Positions 17,763-27,946 are shown, counted from the first letter of the stretch. The stretch is DNA of 64,000 nt from JACPVF01 sp964502095 (GCA_964502095.1 CAZCUF010000006.1:62001-126000); one strand, 5' to 3'. Translations and numbers: made by a program. The notes: generated from the letters alone by a model not told the origin.

Positions 17763-18860
17763 TTATTTGCGCCGATTAGCATTTCGAAACGGCCACAGCC
17801 AACTTCGCACTCTCCGTGCAAAGAGGACAAACTTCCAGGCTTTACTGCCTTGAATAATCTCCTGTAAGGTTTGATTCTTTTGACTCAACTCAACCGCTAA
17901 TACGTCGATCAATTTTCTTTCCTGCAAATGAGAGTTCACGGCAAGCTGTATCAGATCCATATCGTCAACGTCCAAAACTAACAGGTCATAGATTTCTTTA
18001 CCATACCAGGAAACATCCTCGTGTATCAATGCCTTCTTGCTACATAAATTTCGGACATATAGACTGCACAACCCGATCAATTTCCCAGGATCATCTGGAT
18101 TGCCAACGATACCTGTGCTCTTTGATACTTTACGCCCAATACTGGTGCCAGCGCAGACCAATTCATCGGTCAGCCAGCCAATCCCGCGTGTATACCCGTC
18201 CAAATCAAATATTTTTTCATCGAGTGAACAGAAAGTGTTCAAATGGGATTCACAATAATATATCCGGTTATTTCTTACGGATAACGAGTGAGGATGATAG
18301 ATATCGTCTTTCACCCGCATGTCTTTTGTAATATTGTGAATATACCCCTTCCGCGCGCTTGCCCATAATCTCCTATCTTCCTTTGGCCCGAAAGCGGAAA
18401 TAAACAATTCCCCACCTTTTTGTGTGATCGAATTTACATGATTGGTATCGGCATCCGCAACACTTGCCTGCCAAACCACCCGAGGATTAGAAACGTTTTT
18501 CTCGTGAACGGCATACTTTAGAACCTTATCCGTTCCAGTAGATACGACATATAACCCTGAATCATCCGCTAGAATCGAATGGCCATCCTTAATTTCGGGC
18601 AGTTGTTGGAAGAAAACCAGGGATAGGTCACTTTCTCGAAGCACAGACACATAATAGCTTCCCGCGCTCGCAAACAATACAAAAATCTTTTTATTCCATT
18701 TGGCCAACCCGGTAGCGGTGTTGATTGCTACAGGGAAGCCCAGATTCACCGGCACGCATACGACAGGTTCAGCCATTTCATCTGAGATTCTCATACATAA
18801 GAGCGGACTGGAAGTCGGCACTGATAGGTTACAAAAAGATATTAGTGTAAATTTATGCAT
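17763..18860 (-). CDS. Beta-propeller-like protein of glycan clusters (TIGR03032/DUF4915-like)
   Basis: A 365-residue protein with repeated short beta-strand segments (for example NKKIFVLFASAGSYYV, GLYVVSTGTDKVLKYA, GGELFISAFG) consistent with a propeller, and an HPHSL..NNRIYYCESH motif like the His-rich blade of TIGR03032/DUF4915 proteins. The last ~60 residues form a coiled coil followed by SKAWKFVLFARRVRSWLWPF, a segment typical of glycosyltransferase linkers. No catalytic residues are evident. It is encoded between a methyltransferase and the GT2-GT4 enzyme, so a structural or sugar-modifying role in the same pathway is likely. The family assignment is from memory. Confidence 0.6.
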   Translation of the reverse strand: MHKFTLISFCNLSVPTSSPLLCMRISDEMAEPVVCVPVNLGFPVAINTATGLAKWNKKIFVLFASAGSYYVSVLRESDLSLVFFQQLPEIKDGHSILADDSGLYVVSTGTDKVLKYAVHEKNVSNPRVVWQASVADADTNHVNSITQKGGELFISAFGPKEDRRLWASARKGYIHNITKDMRVKDDIYHPHSLSVRNNRIYYCESHLNTFCSLDEKIFDLDGYTRGIGWLTDELVCAGTSIGRKVSKSTGIVGNPDDPGKLIGLCSLYVRNLCSKKALIHEDVSWYGKEIYDLLVLDVDDMDLIQLAVNSHLQERKLIDVLAVELSQKNQTLQEIIQGSKAWKFVLFARRVRSWLWPFRNANRRK

Positions 18861-18887
18861 AATAAAGCGTTCTCACATTTTAGAAGG

Positions 18888-19487
18888 TTAAAAGGATACT
18901 CTTGAATTCAAACAGGCCATAAAATCGTTTATCATTTTCCGCTCGTCAAACTGAGGCAGGTTCTCTTTGTTCTTTATTGCGACCAAACCAAAATCAATTT
19001 CCTTGACTATGTTGAACAAATGACGCCTGGCCCATGTCCGTATTGGCGAGGGCAAATATTTGAACTTGCCAATATAATGAAATCTATGGAATGCCTTTAC
19101 AAACATTATCGGGTTTTCTTCAGACGCACTGCCTTTGAGTTTATTCGGATCAAAAAAGTCAAATGAGAACTCATTGAAATTGTGCAAATGATATGGGTTG
19201 ACCAAATTGTACTCAGTCAGAGTTACATACGGAACACCAATTAAAAGACTACCGCCATGTTTGAGCACCCGATGTATTTCGCCTAAACAAAATAAATAAT
19301 CGGAAATATGTTCCAGAGTATGATGCGAGAATACCAGATCAACTCTGTCGTCATCAAAGGGCAGACGATCTTTACTGAGATTCAGGCTTATATCCGCTTT
19401 TGGGGAAATATCAATATTGATAAAGCCAGGAATACGAGTATAGCTTGCCCCAATATTTAATTTTACAGCTACTTCGCCCGTCTCCAT
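18888..19487 (-). CDS. Class I SAM-dependent methyltransferase
   Basis: A 199-residue protein of the Methyltransf_11 type: KLNIGASYTRIPGFINIDI as motif I region, LPFDDDRVDLVFSHHTLEHI and IHRVLKHGGSLLIGVPY. The start at 19487 is chosen because AAAAGGAG lies about 8 nt upstream; frames extending to 19535 lack a ribosome-binding site. It heads an AT-richer four-gene run (methyltransferase, propeller, GT2-GT4, membrane protein). A TATAAT on the minus strand at 19610-19615 and a 13-bp inverted repeat lie in its leader. Confidence 0.85.
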   Translation of the reverse strand: METGEVAVKLNIGASYTRIPGFINIDISPKADISLNLSKDRLPFDDDRVDLVFSHHTLEHISDYLFCLGEIHRVLKHGGSLLIGVPYVTLTEYNLVNPYHLHNFNEFSFDFFDPNKLKGSASEENPIMFVKAFHRFHYIGKFKYLPSPIRTWARRHLFNIVKEIDFGLVAIKNKENLPQFDERKMINDFMACLNSRVSF

Positions 19488-19555
19488 TCTCGGTACTCCT
19501 TTTAATACACGGATTCTACCCTTAATAGACATCAACCAGTTTGCTGCATAATTTG

Positions 19556-19597
19556 GCGCACATACAATCTACTTGGGCCGGCAAATTGTATGTGCGC
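19556..19597. repeat. Perfect 13-bp inverted repeat in the leader of the AT-rich glycan genes
   Basis: GCGCACATACAAT (19556-19568) and its exact reverse complement (19585-19597) enclose a 16-nt spacer. It lies just downstream of a minus-strand TATAAT (19610-19615), so it would be at the 5' end of the methyltransferase mRNA. No T-run follows in either direction, so it is not a standard terminator; an operator or mRNA-stabilising hairpin is possible. Confidence 0.6.
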
Positions 19598-19630
19598 TTC
19601 GGTAAAGCTATTATATTGTAACCGGCTAAT

Positions 19631-20859
19631 TTATGGGGCGGCAAATCTCGTCTCCGTATCGAGATTGACCATATTATGGTTATAGAACGGGAACCAGTAC
19701 TGCGCGTTCAGATTAGTAGTAGGATAGGCCATGATCTCATCGAAACTATTAGCCGAACCGTTCACTATGCCGCCATAGATAATGCGCATACCCGCCAGAA
19801 TCGGCACGCCGGGCGTACCTACAATACGGATCGGCCCTCCCGTCATCCCGGTGTAGCTTACGCGCAGGGCCGAACTGGGGGTCAGGGTGTAGGAACCCAT
19901 CAGAGTCGGTCCCAGATAAACGCGCACGGTGGTGGAGAGGGTGGCGCTGGTGTTGGTGAAGCGAATCTGCGAGTCGGTCAGGCTGTTATCAATATAAACC
20001 GGCATGGCATAGTCGTCCAGCAATTGGGAGGTGGGCACGCCCATCAATTCGCTGTAGGTCTGGTAGATGAACTTATTAAGATACAACAAGCGCAAGGAGG
20101 CCACAATTGGAACGCCGGCCGTACCAACAACGTGTACCGGCCCGCCGTTGACCCCCGGGTAAGTGATCAGTTTGTTGGTGGAGGGCGGCAGAACATAGGT
20201 GCCCATCAGGTCCTCGCCGATATAGATCTGCACTGTGGAGGTCTGACTAGCGCTGGTATTCCCCACCCGCAGTTGGGTATCCAGGTTAACTTTGTTATGG
20301 TTGTAAAAAGGAAACCAATACTCGTTGCTGAGTTGGGCGGTGGGATAGGCCATCAGTTCATCGAAACTGTTGGCCCCGCCGTTCACAATACCTCCATAAA
20401 TGACACGCATACCTGCCAGAATCGGCACACCAGCCGTTCCCTGAATGCGCACCGGGCCGCCGCTCACGCCAGGATAGTTAACGCGCAGAGCCGAGCTGGG
20501 TGCTAACAGATAGCTCCCTTTGAGCGTCCCACCAATATAGACATTGACGGTGGTCGCCTGAGTATTGCTAGTGTTGGTAAAGCGTATCTGCGAATCGGTC
20601 AGGCTGTTATCAATGTAGGCGGGCATCCAGTAATCGTCAAGCAGTTGGGAAGTAGGTACGCCCATCAACTCGCTCAAGGTGTTGACGCCGTAGCGGTTCA
20701 AATACAACAAGCGGATGGAAGAGACAATCGGCACACCGTTGGTGCTGTTTATGAATAGCGGGCCGCCGTTCGTCCCCGGATAACTCACCAGCTTGTATGT
20801 TCCGCTGGGAACCGAGTAATTTCCCATTAAATTACCCCCGATGGAAACATTCACATCCG
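19631..20859 (-). repeat. Four tandem ~100-residue repeats, A-B-A'-B'
   Basis: Approximate units on the minus strand: A 20859-20556, B 20555-20241, A' 20240-19932, B' 19931-19631. All share a (V/I)xVYIG..L.G.Y.L.PS...(V/I).YPG..GGP(V/I) start and a GVPI..(S/G).R..Y core. A units continue with ELMGVPTSQLLDDY.MP and YIDNSLTDSQIRFTN. B units have NSFDE(L/I)MAYPT and YWFPFYNHN..NLDT. A is closer to A', and B to B', than A is to B, which suggests duplication of an A-B pair. Confidence 0.85.
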
Positions 20860-22582
20860 ATGTGGAAGTGAGCAGGTTGAAATCCACGTTGAAGTTATCA
20901 GGGGGCACGGTGACATCCTGCGAGGATGATAAATATCCATCGGCGCTCGCGGTAACAGTCAACAACCCCGCGGCCACATTGGCAATCATATAGATCCCAT
21001 TGTTGTCAGTAGTTGTGAAGTACCCATTGTTGGTTTCAATAGAAACGTTGGGGATAGGATCGCCGGAAACAGAATCCGTAACCATACCGCTCACATCATA
21101 CGTTGTCGGCGCCGTGCAATCTCCGATTCCATAGCTGAATGTCCCGATACGGGTAAGCCAATTCTGTGCGCTGGTTGAAGCGTAATATTCGTTTGTGTAC
21201 CAGAATGTGCATTGATCTACCGGATCGACCGTTAGCGAACTGTAATTACCCCAGGCTCCCGAAGCATCGGTCTGGCTTCCCCCTCCATCGATCAGCGTTT
21301 CCTCACCCTGCCCCAATGTGCCAGCCGTATCGCCAGCCAGTCGTCCGGCATAACGAATCGAAGGATATGTGGAACCGCTGGAAACGGAATATCCAACAGC
21401 GATATTCCCTGAAGCGTCCATCGCGGCACTGCCGTTCCAGCGGTTGTCGCTATCGGGCGCAAAGTCTCCGGAATCTTCCACACTCCAGTTACTATTATCG
21501 CTGGTGCTAAATTGATACCAGCGGATTCCCGCCTGGCCGCTTCCCACATTCACCGTTTGATTCGTTATCAGATATCCGTTTCCTCCCTGATAACGATACT
21601 GAAGACGGTTCATTAACCCGCCGGTGAGGGAATCTAATTTTTGCGAGGTGCCGGGCTGTGAAATACATGCGGCGCTCCCGCACAAATTCGAATCAAAGTC
21701 TGGAACGGTCTCGAATTTTGCGTTACCCACTGCAGGAGGCGCTCCTGTATTCCAATTTGGTATCACCTGCATAACTTCCAATTGATCGTTACCACTGCTT
21801 CCGTCTATGATCTGCGCCAAATAAGCTGGCGTTCCAGCCGGCGGAGGCGCGCCATCCAAATCGGCGAAAAGCATGTCATGCAAATCGGAAGTTGGGAAAA
21901 ATGATTTCAAATCCAAAGAGAAGAAGTTGGCAGGTTCTCCCTGCAGCATTTTTTCCCGTTCGAAGACCGCAATACCCTGTCCAACCCATGTTTGATCAGC
22001 CGGGTTTAATTCGTCGTAGGTTATATAGTATCCATCCGGCCACAGAGCCAGTTTGGGATGATCGTTGATTTTGTTCGTGCTGGTCAGGAAACTATATCGG
22101 TACCAGCCGCCGTTCACCGGGTCGGGAGTCTTGGTCACTGCAATGCACTGTAAATATTGGCCCACCCCATAAGCCGGGTATGTAATCACCCAGCGGTCCG
22201 CCAGGTGATCATATAAAACCATCGCTCCATTTCCGGGGCTGAATTCGCACAACCCGCCGAAGCCTGTAAATGGCTCTGTAATCGAATGAGGGCCATAAGG
22301 AAATAAGTTTTCGCCTATTTTGTTCCATACGCCATAGAGATTGTTCACCACCTGAACATAGTGTCCCGGCCCCACATCGCCATTAACATCGGGAGGAATC
22401 ACGGACTCAAGATTAGAACTATTGCCAATGCCATCAAAGTTTAACACCGGGACTGGCATAGACAAGCCCCCAGACAGACGCGGCGCCTGCGCCGAAACAG
22501 GCAACGATGGAAAGGATAATATCAATGCGGCAACAATAAGCGCAGAAAAAGCGCGGTGCAAATTTTTGATTCTCAAAGACAT
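19631..22582 (-). CDS. Secreted protein with carboxypeptidase-like domain and A-B-A-B repeats
   Basis: A 983-residue exported protein. An N-terminal signal peptide with a hydrophobic core ends near PVSAQA. Residues ~30-490 form a large extracellular domain rich in aromatic and Gly residues (possibly propeller-like) of unknown function. Residues ~495-570 resemble a carboxypeptidase-regulatory/Cna-B-like fold (VSGMVTDSVSGDPIPNVSI). The rest is four ~100-residue repeats in A-B-A-B order. The start at 22582 has AAGGAG 6 nt upstream. It stands alone between the rhamnose operon and the methyltransferase run. It has no C-terminal anchor or sorting signal. It is probably a surface or matrix protein; no catalytic motif is seen. 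Confidence 0.8.
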   Translation of the reverse strand: MSLRIKNLHRAFSALIVAALILSFPSLPVSAQAPRLSGGLSMPVPVLNFDGIGNSSNLESVIPPDVNGDVGPGHYVQVVNNLYGVWNKIGENLFPYGPHSITEPFTGFGGLCEFSPGNGAMVLYDHLADRWVITYPAYGVGQYLQCIAVTKTPDPVNGGWYRYSFLTSTNKINDHPKLALWPDGYYITYDELNPADQTWVGQGIAVFEREKMLQGEPANFFSLDLKSFFPTSDLHDMLFADLDGAPPPAGTPAYLAQIIDGSSGNDQLEVMQVIPNWNTGAPPAVGNAKFETVPDFDSNLCGSAACISQPGTSQKLDSLTGGLMNRLQYRYQGGNGYLITNQTVNVGSGQAGIRWYQFSTSDNSNWSVEDSGDFAPDSDNRWNGSAAMDASGNIAVGYSVSSGSTYPSIRYAGRLAGDTAGTLGQGEETLIDGGGSQTDASGAWGNYSSLTVDPVDQCTFWYTNEYYASTSAQNWLTRIGTFSYGIGDCTAPTTYDVSGMVTDSVSGDPIPNVSIETNNGYFTTTDNNGIYMIANVAAGLLTVTASADGYLSSSQDVTVPPDNFNVDFNLLTSTSDVNVSIGGNLMGNYSVPSGTYKLVSYPGTNGGPLFINSTNGVPIVSSIRLLYLNRYGVNTLSELMGVPTSQLLDDYWMPAYIDNSLTDSQIRFTNTSNTQATTVNVYIGGTLKGSYLLAPSSALRVNYPGVSGGPVRIQGTAGVPILAGMRVIYGGIVNGGANSFDELMAYPTAQLSNEYWFPFYNHNKVNLDTQLRVGNTSASQTSTVQIYIGEDLMGTYVLPPSTNKLITYPGVNGGPVHVVGTAGVPIVASLRLLYLNKFIYQTYSELMGVPTSQLLDDYAMPVYIDNSLTDSQIRFTNTSATLSTTVRVYLGPTLMGSYTLTPSSALRVSYTGMTGGPIRIVGTPGVPILAGMRIIYGGIVNGSANSFDEIMAYPTTNLNAQYWFPFYNHNMVNLDTETRFAAP

Positions 22583-22779
22583 GGGTGACTCCTTCCGCAC
22601 TGGGCATTGTATCCACAGAATAAGATTAAGTGATTTCTGAAAACTTGATACCCAGAGATCATAACCATTTTCAAGCTCATTTTAAGCTGGACGATCCCCC
22701 TCGCCAATCACAAAACATATCGGCTTCCAATTATATTTACTATACCGAGGCCAAATCGTCAAGATAGTCTCCGACAATC

Positions 22780-23664
22780 TCATTGGACAAATCCCATCGC
22801 TGACCTTAGAGATACCTTCCAGTCCGGCAGACTCAACCCAAATGCTGTTTCGAACCGGGCGCAATCCAAAGCCGAAAACAGCGGACGCTGGGCGAGGGTT
22901 GGAAAATCCGAAGTGGATGCAGGCTGAAGTTCACGCGCGGTTTGTTCTTCCTTTCGAGGATCGAGTTGGAGAATCTCACGCGCCCACTCCAGGCGCGAGG
23001 CATAACCGCTTCCCGCCAAATGATAGATGCCCCGCTTCTCCTCCACATAATCAAAGAGTTCGCCTTTACTGCCTGCGAGAATCGAACCGGTAATTTCCGC
23101 CAATGACCGCGCCCAGGTTGGGTTACTGACCTGATCTGAAACAATTTTCAGCGTGGGTTGTGAACGCGACCACTGCAACACCTTGCGGACAAAACTATCG
23201 CCGCGCAAACTATAGACCCAGGCTGTGCGAAAAATCAAATAAACGCCGCCCGCCTGTTGAACCGCCTGCTCCCCCGCCAACTTACTGCGTCCGTACACAT
23301 TCAAGGGATTAGGCGTATCTTTTTCCACATAAGGCCGCCCCAACTGGCCGTCGAAAACATAATCGGTGGAGTAATGGATCAAAACCGCATTCAATGCGCG
23401 CGCCGCCTCAGCCATCACGCGCGGCGCGTGCGCGTTCACTTGAAAAGCCAGGTCCCGCTCCTGTTCGGCGCGGTCGACCGCCGTATATGCCGAAGCATTG
23501 ACGATCGCTTGCGGGCGCTGTGCGCGTATCAAGGCGTCGAGCGCGGATACATCCTGCAGGTCGAGTTCTGCGCGGTCCACCGCGCAAACCTCGCCCAACG
23601 GCGCGAGGGTTTGTTGCAATTCCCAACCCAACTGGCCGTTTTTTCCGAACAAAAGAATCTTCAA
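22780..23664 (-). CDS. rfbD: dTDP-4-dehydrorhamnose reductase
   Basis: A 294-residue extended SDR catalysing the last step of dTDP-L-rhamnose synthesis. The N-terminus MKILLFGKNGQLG is the nucleotide-binding GxxGxxG, followed by DRAELDLQD. The catalytic triad region has STDYVFDG (Thr100) and YGRSK with Tyr124 and Lys128. It is the last gene of the exporter-rhamnose operon, starting 5 nt after rfbA. Confidence 0.95.
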   Translation of the reverse strand: MKILLFGKNGQLGWELQQTLAPLGEVCAVDRAELDLQDVSALDALIRAQRPQAIVNASAYTAVDRAEQERDLAFQVNAHAPRVMAEAARALNAVLIHYSTDYVFDGQLGRPYVEKDTPNPLNVYGRSKLAGEQAVQQAGGVYLIFRTAWVYSLRGDSFVRKVLQWSRSQPTLKIVSDQVSNPTWARSLAEITGSILAGSKGELFDYVEEKRGIYHLAGSGYASRLEWAREILQLDPRKEEQTARELQPASTSDFPTLAQRPLFSALDCARFETAFGLSLPDWKVSLRSAMGFVQ

Positions 23665-23669
23665 AACAA

Positions 23670-24529
<860 letters not shown>

Positions 24530-24533
<4 letters not shown>

Positions 24534-25609
24534 GTTGTTCTCTCCCGCTTCTGATAGTTCCGGTCGATCCAGCTTTGATAGTCACGCTGTTTCTGAATGG
24601 CGGCTGTCCAATCGGGGTTGGACAAATACCACTCGACCGTGGCGCGCAGGCCATCGGTCAGAGAATGACGCGGTTGCCAGCCAAGCTCACGTTGAATTTT
24701 GCGGATGTCCATCGCGTAACGGCGGTCATGCCCGGGGCGGTCGGTCACAAATTGAATTAATTTATGATGCGAGGCGTCTTTGGGCTGGAACTCATCCAGC
24801 ATGTCGCAAATGGTTTCCACGATGGTCAAATTCGCCGGTTGGTTTCCGCCGCCGATGTTATAGGTTTCGCCGCGCTTGCCCTTCGTCAAAATCGCATGGA
24901 TGGCTTCGCAGTGATCTTTAACAAAAAGCCAATCGCGAATCTGCTGGCCGTCTCCATAAACGGGTAATGGTTTTCCAGTTTGCGCGTTCAGGATCATCAA
25001 CGGAATCAGTTTTTCGGGGAATTGATACGGGCCGTAATTGTTGGAGCAATTCGAAATCGTCGCCGGCAATCCAAATGTGTGGCTGTATGAACGCACCAGA
25101 TGATCGCTGGAAGCTTTGGAAGCCGCATAGGGAGAATTAGGCGCGTAAGGCGTAGTTTCAGAAAAAGCCGGATCGCCCGGTTTTAACGAGCCGTATACTT
25201 CATCGGTGGATACGTGATGAAAACGAACCGACTCAAGCGAGACGGAAGAATCCGTCAGCCAGAATTGACGCGCGGCTTCGAGCAGGGTAAACGTGCCAAC
25301 GATATTCGTTTGGATAAAAGGTTCCGGCCCAACGATGGAACGATCCACGTGCGTTTCGGCCGCAAAATGGACAACCGTATCAATTTGATGTTCCCGAAAG
25401 ATTCGGCTGACCAATGCGCGGTCGCAAATATTTCCGTTCTCAAAAGTATAGCGGTCCGCGCCCGGCAGATCCTTAAGGTTCTCAAGACTGCCCGCGTAGG
25501 TTAGCGCATCCAGATTGATCACACGAATTTGAGATTCCGCTTTGAGCAAATAGCGGACAAAGTTCGATCCGATAAATCCAGCGCCGCCAGTGACCAATAC
25601 ATTCTTCAT
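24530..25609 (-). CDS. rfbB: dTDP-glucose 4,6-dehydratase
   Basis: A 359-residue extended SDR converting dTDP-glucose to dTDP-4-keto-6-deoxyglucose. GGAGFIGSNFVRY at residues 8-20 binds NAD. The later motifs are HFAAETHVDRSI, STDEVYGSL, and SPYAASKASSDHLV, which holds the YxxxK pair. The ATG at 25609 is chosen because a CGGAG site stands about 5 nt upstream and the Rossmann fold begins at once; a longer frame adds 35 unrelated residues. It follows rfbC by 13 nt. Confidence 0.95.
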
Positions 25610-25622
25610 CGGAACTCCGGGA

Positions 25623-26171
25623 TTAATCGTACGTCTCGGCTGAAGACAGGGGCCGCCCTGCCGCATCCTTCGCCGAGAGAATTGGCTGTTGACCGTTTTG
25701 CAAAGGCCAGTCAATCTTCAGGGCAGGATCGTTCCATAACAGAGTCCGCTCCCATTGCGGAGCGTAATAATCGGTGGCTTTATAGAGCAATTCAGCGCGT
25801 TCGCTCAGCGCGTAGAAACCGTGCGCAAAGCCGGGAGGAATCCAAAGCTGGTTTTTCTTCTCAGCCGAAAGAACGATCCCCACCCAGCGACCAAACGTCG
25901 CGGCACTGCGCCGCAAATCCACAGCCACATCGAAAATCTCGCCGACCACCACGCGCAATAATTTTCCCTGCGGTTGGCGAATCTGGTAATGGAGTCCGCG
26001 CAAAACGCCGCGCTGTGAAACGGAATGATTATCCTGCACAAATTCGGCGGAAATCCCCGCCGCGGCGAAACGTTCCTTATGATAGCTTTCCAGAAAGAAG
26101 CCGCGTTCATCTGAAAAGACGTCGGGCTGTATCAATAACACTTCGGGAAGATCGAGGCTCTGAACGTTCAA
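25623..26171 (-). CDS. rfbC: dTDP-4-dehydrorhamnose 3,5-epimerase
   Basis: A 182-residue cupin-fold epimerase, typical length. Signatures include DERGFFLESYH, the catalytic His in VLRGLHYQ, GEIFDVAVDLR, IPPGFAHGFYAL and the Tyr of the YKATDYYAP region. Its start overlaps the wzt stop by 4 nt, coupling precursor synthesis with export. Confidence 0.95.
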   Translation of the reverse strand: MNVQSLDLPEVLLIQPDVFSDERGFFLESYHKERFAAAGISAEFVQDNHSVSQRGVLRGLHYQIRQPQGKLLRVVVGEIFDVAVDLRRSAATFGRWVGIVLSAEKKNQLWIPPGFAHGFYALSERAELLYKATDYYAPQWERTLLWNDPALKIDWPLQNGQQPILSAKDAAGRPLSSAETYD

Positions 26172-26932
26172 GAGTTGATCCCATCAGCTAAATGATATGC
26201 GGCCACCACATCTTTTGCATTACCTATGGCCATTATCTTTCCGTGATCCAGCCAGATGGCGCTTGTGCAAAGCGACAGCAGAGTATCCATATTATGACTG
26301 ACCATGAACGTGGTCGTTCCGCCATCGCGGTAACCTTCCAGCCGCGCATAACATTTTTCTCGAAAGGCCTCGTCTCCCACGGCCAGGATTTCATCCACGA
26401 TCAGAATCTCCGGCCTCCAGGCCGTGGCGATCGAAAACCCGAGTCGCGCAACCATGCCTGTGGAATATGTGCGGACCGGCGCGTCAATGAAGCGCCCCAG
26501 TTCGGCAAAATCCAGAATCCGATCAATCATCTGGCGTATCTCATTCATGGAATGGCCCAACAGCGTGCCGTTCAAGAAGATGTTTTCGCGCCCGGTCAGT
26601 TCGGGATGGAAGCCTGCACCCAATTCCAACAGCGGAGAGACCCTGCCTTTGATCCAAACCCGTCCCTCGGTGGGCGCGATCACGCGTGAGATCACTTTCA
26701 GCATAGTGCTTTTTCCTGCTCCATTCCTGCCAATGATCCCAAACATCTCACCGCGTTTTATTTCGATGCTTATCTTATCGAGCGCGAGGAACTCTCGGAA
26801 ACGAACCTGCCTTTGCACGACTCGAATCGCGTATTCCTTGAAACTCTTATATTTTTGCTCGGGCGCCCGATATCGAACAGAGACATCCTGTAACGCCACC
26901 ACAGTTTCGGGAAAAAGAGAATGTTTTGCCAT
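26168..26932 (-). CDS. wzt: ABC polysaccharide exporter, ATPase subunit (Wzt-type)
   Basis: A 254-residue ATPase: Walker A GRNGAGKS at residues 68-75, Q-loop region, signature YSTGM.ARLGFS in the atypical form used by Wzt/TagH proteins, Walker B ILIVDEILAVGD and the H-loop SHNMDTL. It lacks the C-terminal carbohydrate-binding domain of O9a-type Wzt, so substrate export is probably not controlled by chain-terminator recognition in this protein. It pairs with the permease encoded 5 nt upstream. Confidence 0.92.
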   Translation of the reverse strand: MAKHSLFPETVVALQDVSVRYRAPEQKYKSFKEYAIRVVQRQVRFREFLALDKISIEIKRGEMFGIIGRNGAGKSTMLKVISRVIAPTEGRVWIKGRVSPLLELGAGFHPELTGRENIFLNGTLLGHSMNEIRQMIDRILDFAELGRFIDAPVRTYSTGMVARLGFSIATAWRPEILIVDEILAVGDEAFREKCYARLEGYRDGGTTTFMVSHNMDTLLSLCTSAIWLDHGKIMAIGNAKDVVAAYHLADGINS

Positions 26933-26937
26933 TCAAA

Positions 26938-27774
26938 TCACATATAAGTAACTTTATCCACTTTGCTGGAAAAAAACAACCAGCCGGCCAGCAAAGTAAC
27001 GAACGAAATGATCCCGCCCACCAGTACGGTATGCAGATCGGGAATGACGCCTTCGTAGATGGGGGCGCGAAACAGTTGTACCAGATATGTCATGGGGTTC
27101 AGGGCCAGGATAAAGCCATATTTGGTGCCCAGTACAATTTCCTTCGGATAGATGATTGGCGTCAGGTATAACCAGCCGAGTACCACCACCTGATACATCT
27201 CCGCCACATCGGGAAAGCTGATGGTCAGGGTGGATAAAACCAATGCAACGCCCAATGCAAAGCTCGCCAAAAAGAGAATCGATACCGGCAGAAACAAGAT
27301 ACTCCATTGAATCGGAAGCCCTACAATAAGGACGATCAAAAACAATGGAATGAACGACAGTCCCAGATTCACCAACCCCGTGCCAACTGCAGAGACGGTA
27401 AAGGCCGTGCGCGGCATGTAAATCTTATTGAACATGGCACTGCCCCACACCAATTGAACAATCGCCGCTGTAGTTGTCTGAGAAAAGAACGTCCATGCGA
27501 TCAGGCCGCTCAATACATATACAGGATATCCTTTTACAGAGTGAAATAGATTGGAAAAAACTATTGTGAGAATAATCATCATGCCGAGCGGCTGGATCAT
27601 CGTCCATGCCACGCCCAGCACTGAGCGCTTATATCGGGCCACTACATCCCGCCGTACAAGCTGATAGATCAGATCACGATATTGGATAATGCCGCGCAGT
27701 TCCTCCAGTGCAATGGGACCGCGCTTGGCGCTATCATAGACGCGCGAGGAATTCGTAAAATTGGATGCCGCCAT
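26938..27774 (-). CDS. wzm: ABC polysaccharide exporter, permease subunit (Wzm-type)
   Basis: A 278-residue ABC-2 membrane protein with six hydrophobic helices. The cytoplasmic N-terminus has the family pattern QLVRRDVVARYKRSVLGVAW, and VSGLIAWTFF precedes the second helix. It forms the channel for a lipid-linked glycan with the adjacent ATPase. It is the first gene of the minus-strand operon wzm-wzt-rfbC-rfbB-rfbA-rfbD. Confidence 0.93.
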   Translation of the reverse strand: MAASNFTNSSRVYDSAKRGPIALEELRGIIQYRDLIYQLVRRDVVARYKRSVLGVAWTMIQPLGMMIILTIVFSNLFHSVKGYPVYVLSGLIAWTFFSQTTTAAIVQLVWGSAMFNKIYMPRTAFTVSAVGTGLVNLGLSFIPLFLIVLIVGLPIQWSILFLPVSILFLASFALGVALVLSTLTISFPDVAEMYQVVVLGWLYLTPIIYPKEIVLGTKYGFILALNPMTYLVQLFRAPIYEGVIPDLHTVLVGGIISFVTLLAGWLFFSSKVDKVTYM

Positions 27775-27825
27775 AGTTTTAACTTAAACCTAATGAAGAT
27801 ATTCTCAATTATATCGCCTGAAGCT

Positions 27826-27857
27826 TACACAAAAACAGTCCCGGAGCAGGGACTGTT
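27826..27857 (-). terminator. Terminator downstream of tRNA-Lys
   Basis: On the minus strand AACAGTCCC, loop TGCTCC, GGGACTGTT, followed by TTTTGTGT. It begins 4 nt past the tRNA 3' end. Confidence 0.8.
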
Positions 27858-27860
27858 GGA

Positions 27861-27932
27861 TGACCGACCAGGGACTTGAACCCTGAACCCACTGATTAAG
27901 AGTCAGTTGCTCTGCCATTGAGCTAGTCGGCC
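27861..27932 (-). tRNA. tRNA-Lys (anticodon CTT)
   Basis: A 72-nt cloverleaf on the minus strand: acceptor GGCCGAC paired with GTCGGTC (one G-T pair), D-arm AGCTC...GAGC, anticodon arm CTGACTCTTAATCAG with anticodon CTT, T-arm GGGTTCAAGTCCC-type and discriminator A. The terminal CCA is not encoded (TCC follows), so it must be added by nucleotidyltransferase. It has its own promoter and terminator. Confidence 0.95.
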
Positions 27933-27946
27933 GCGGCGCGGACGGT

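Noticed and set aside
19676..20506. 276-codon plus-strand reading frame inside the repeat array
   Set aside because: It is antisense to the secreted protein, its periodicity follows the repeats, and it has no ribosome-binding site or recognised domain.
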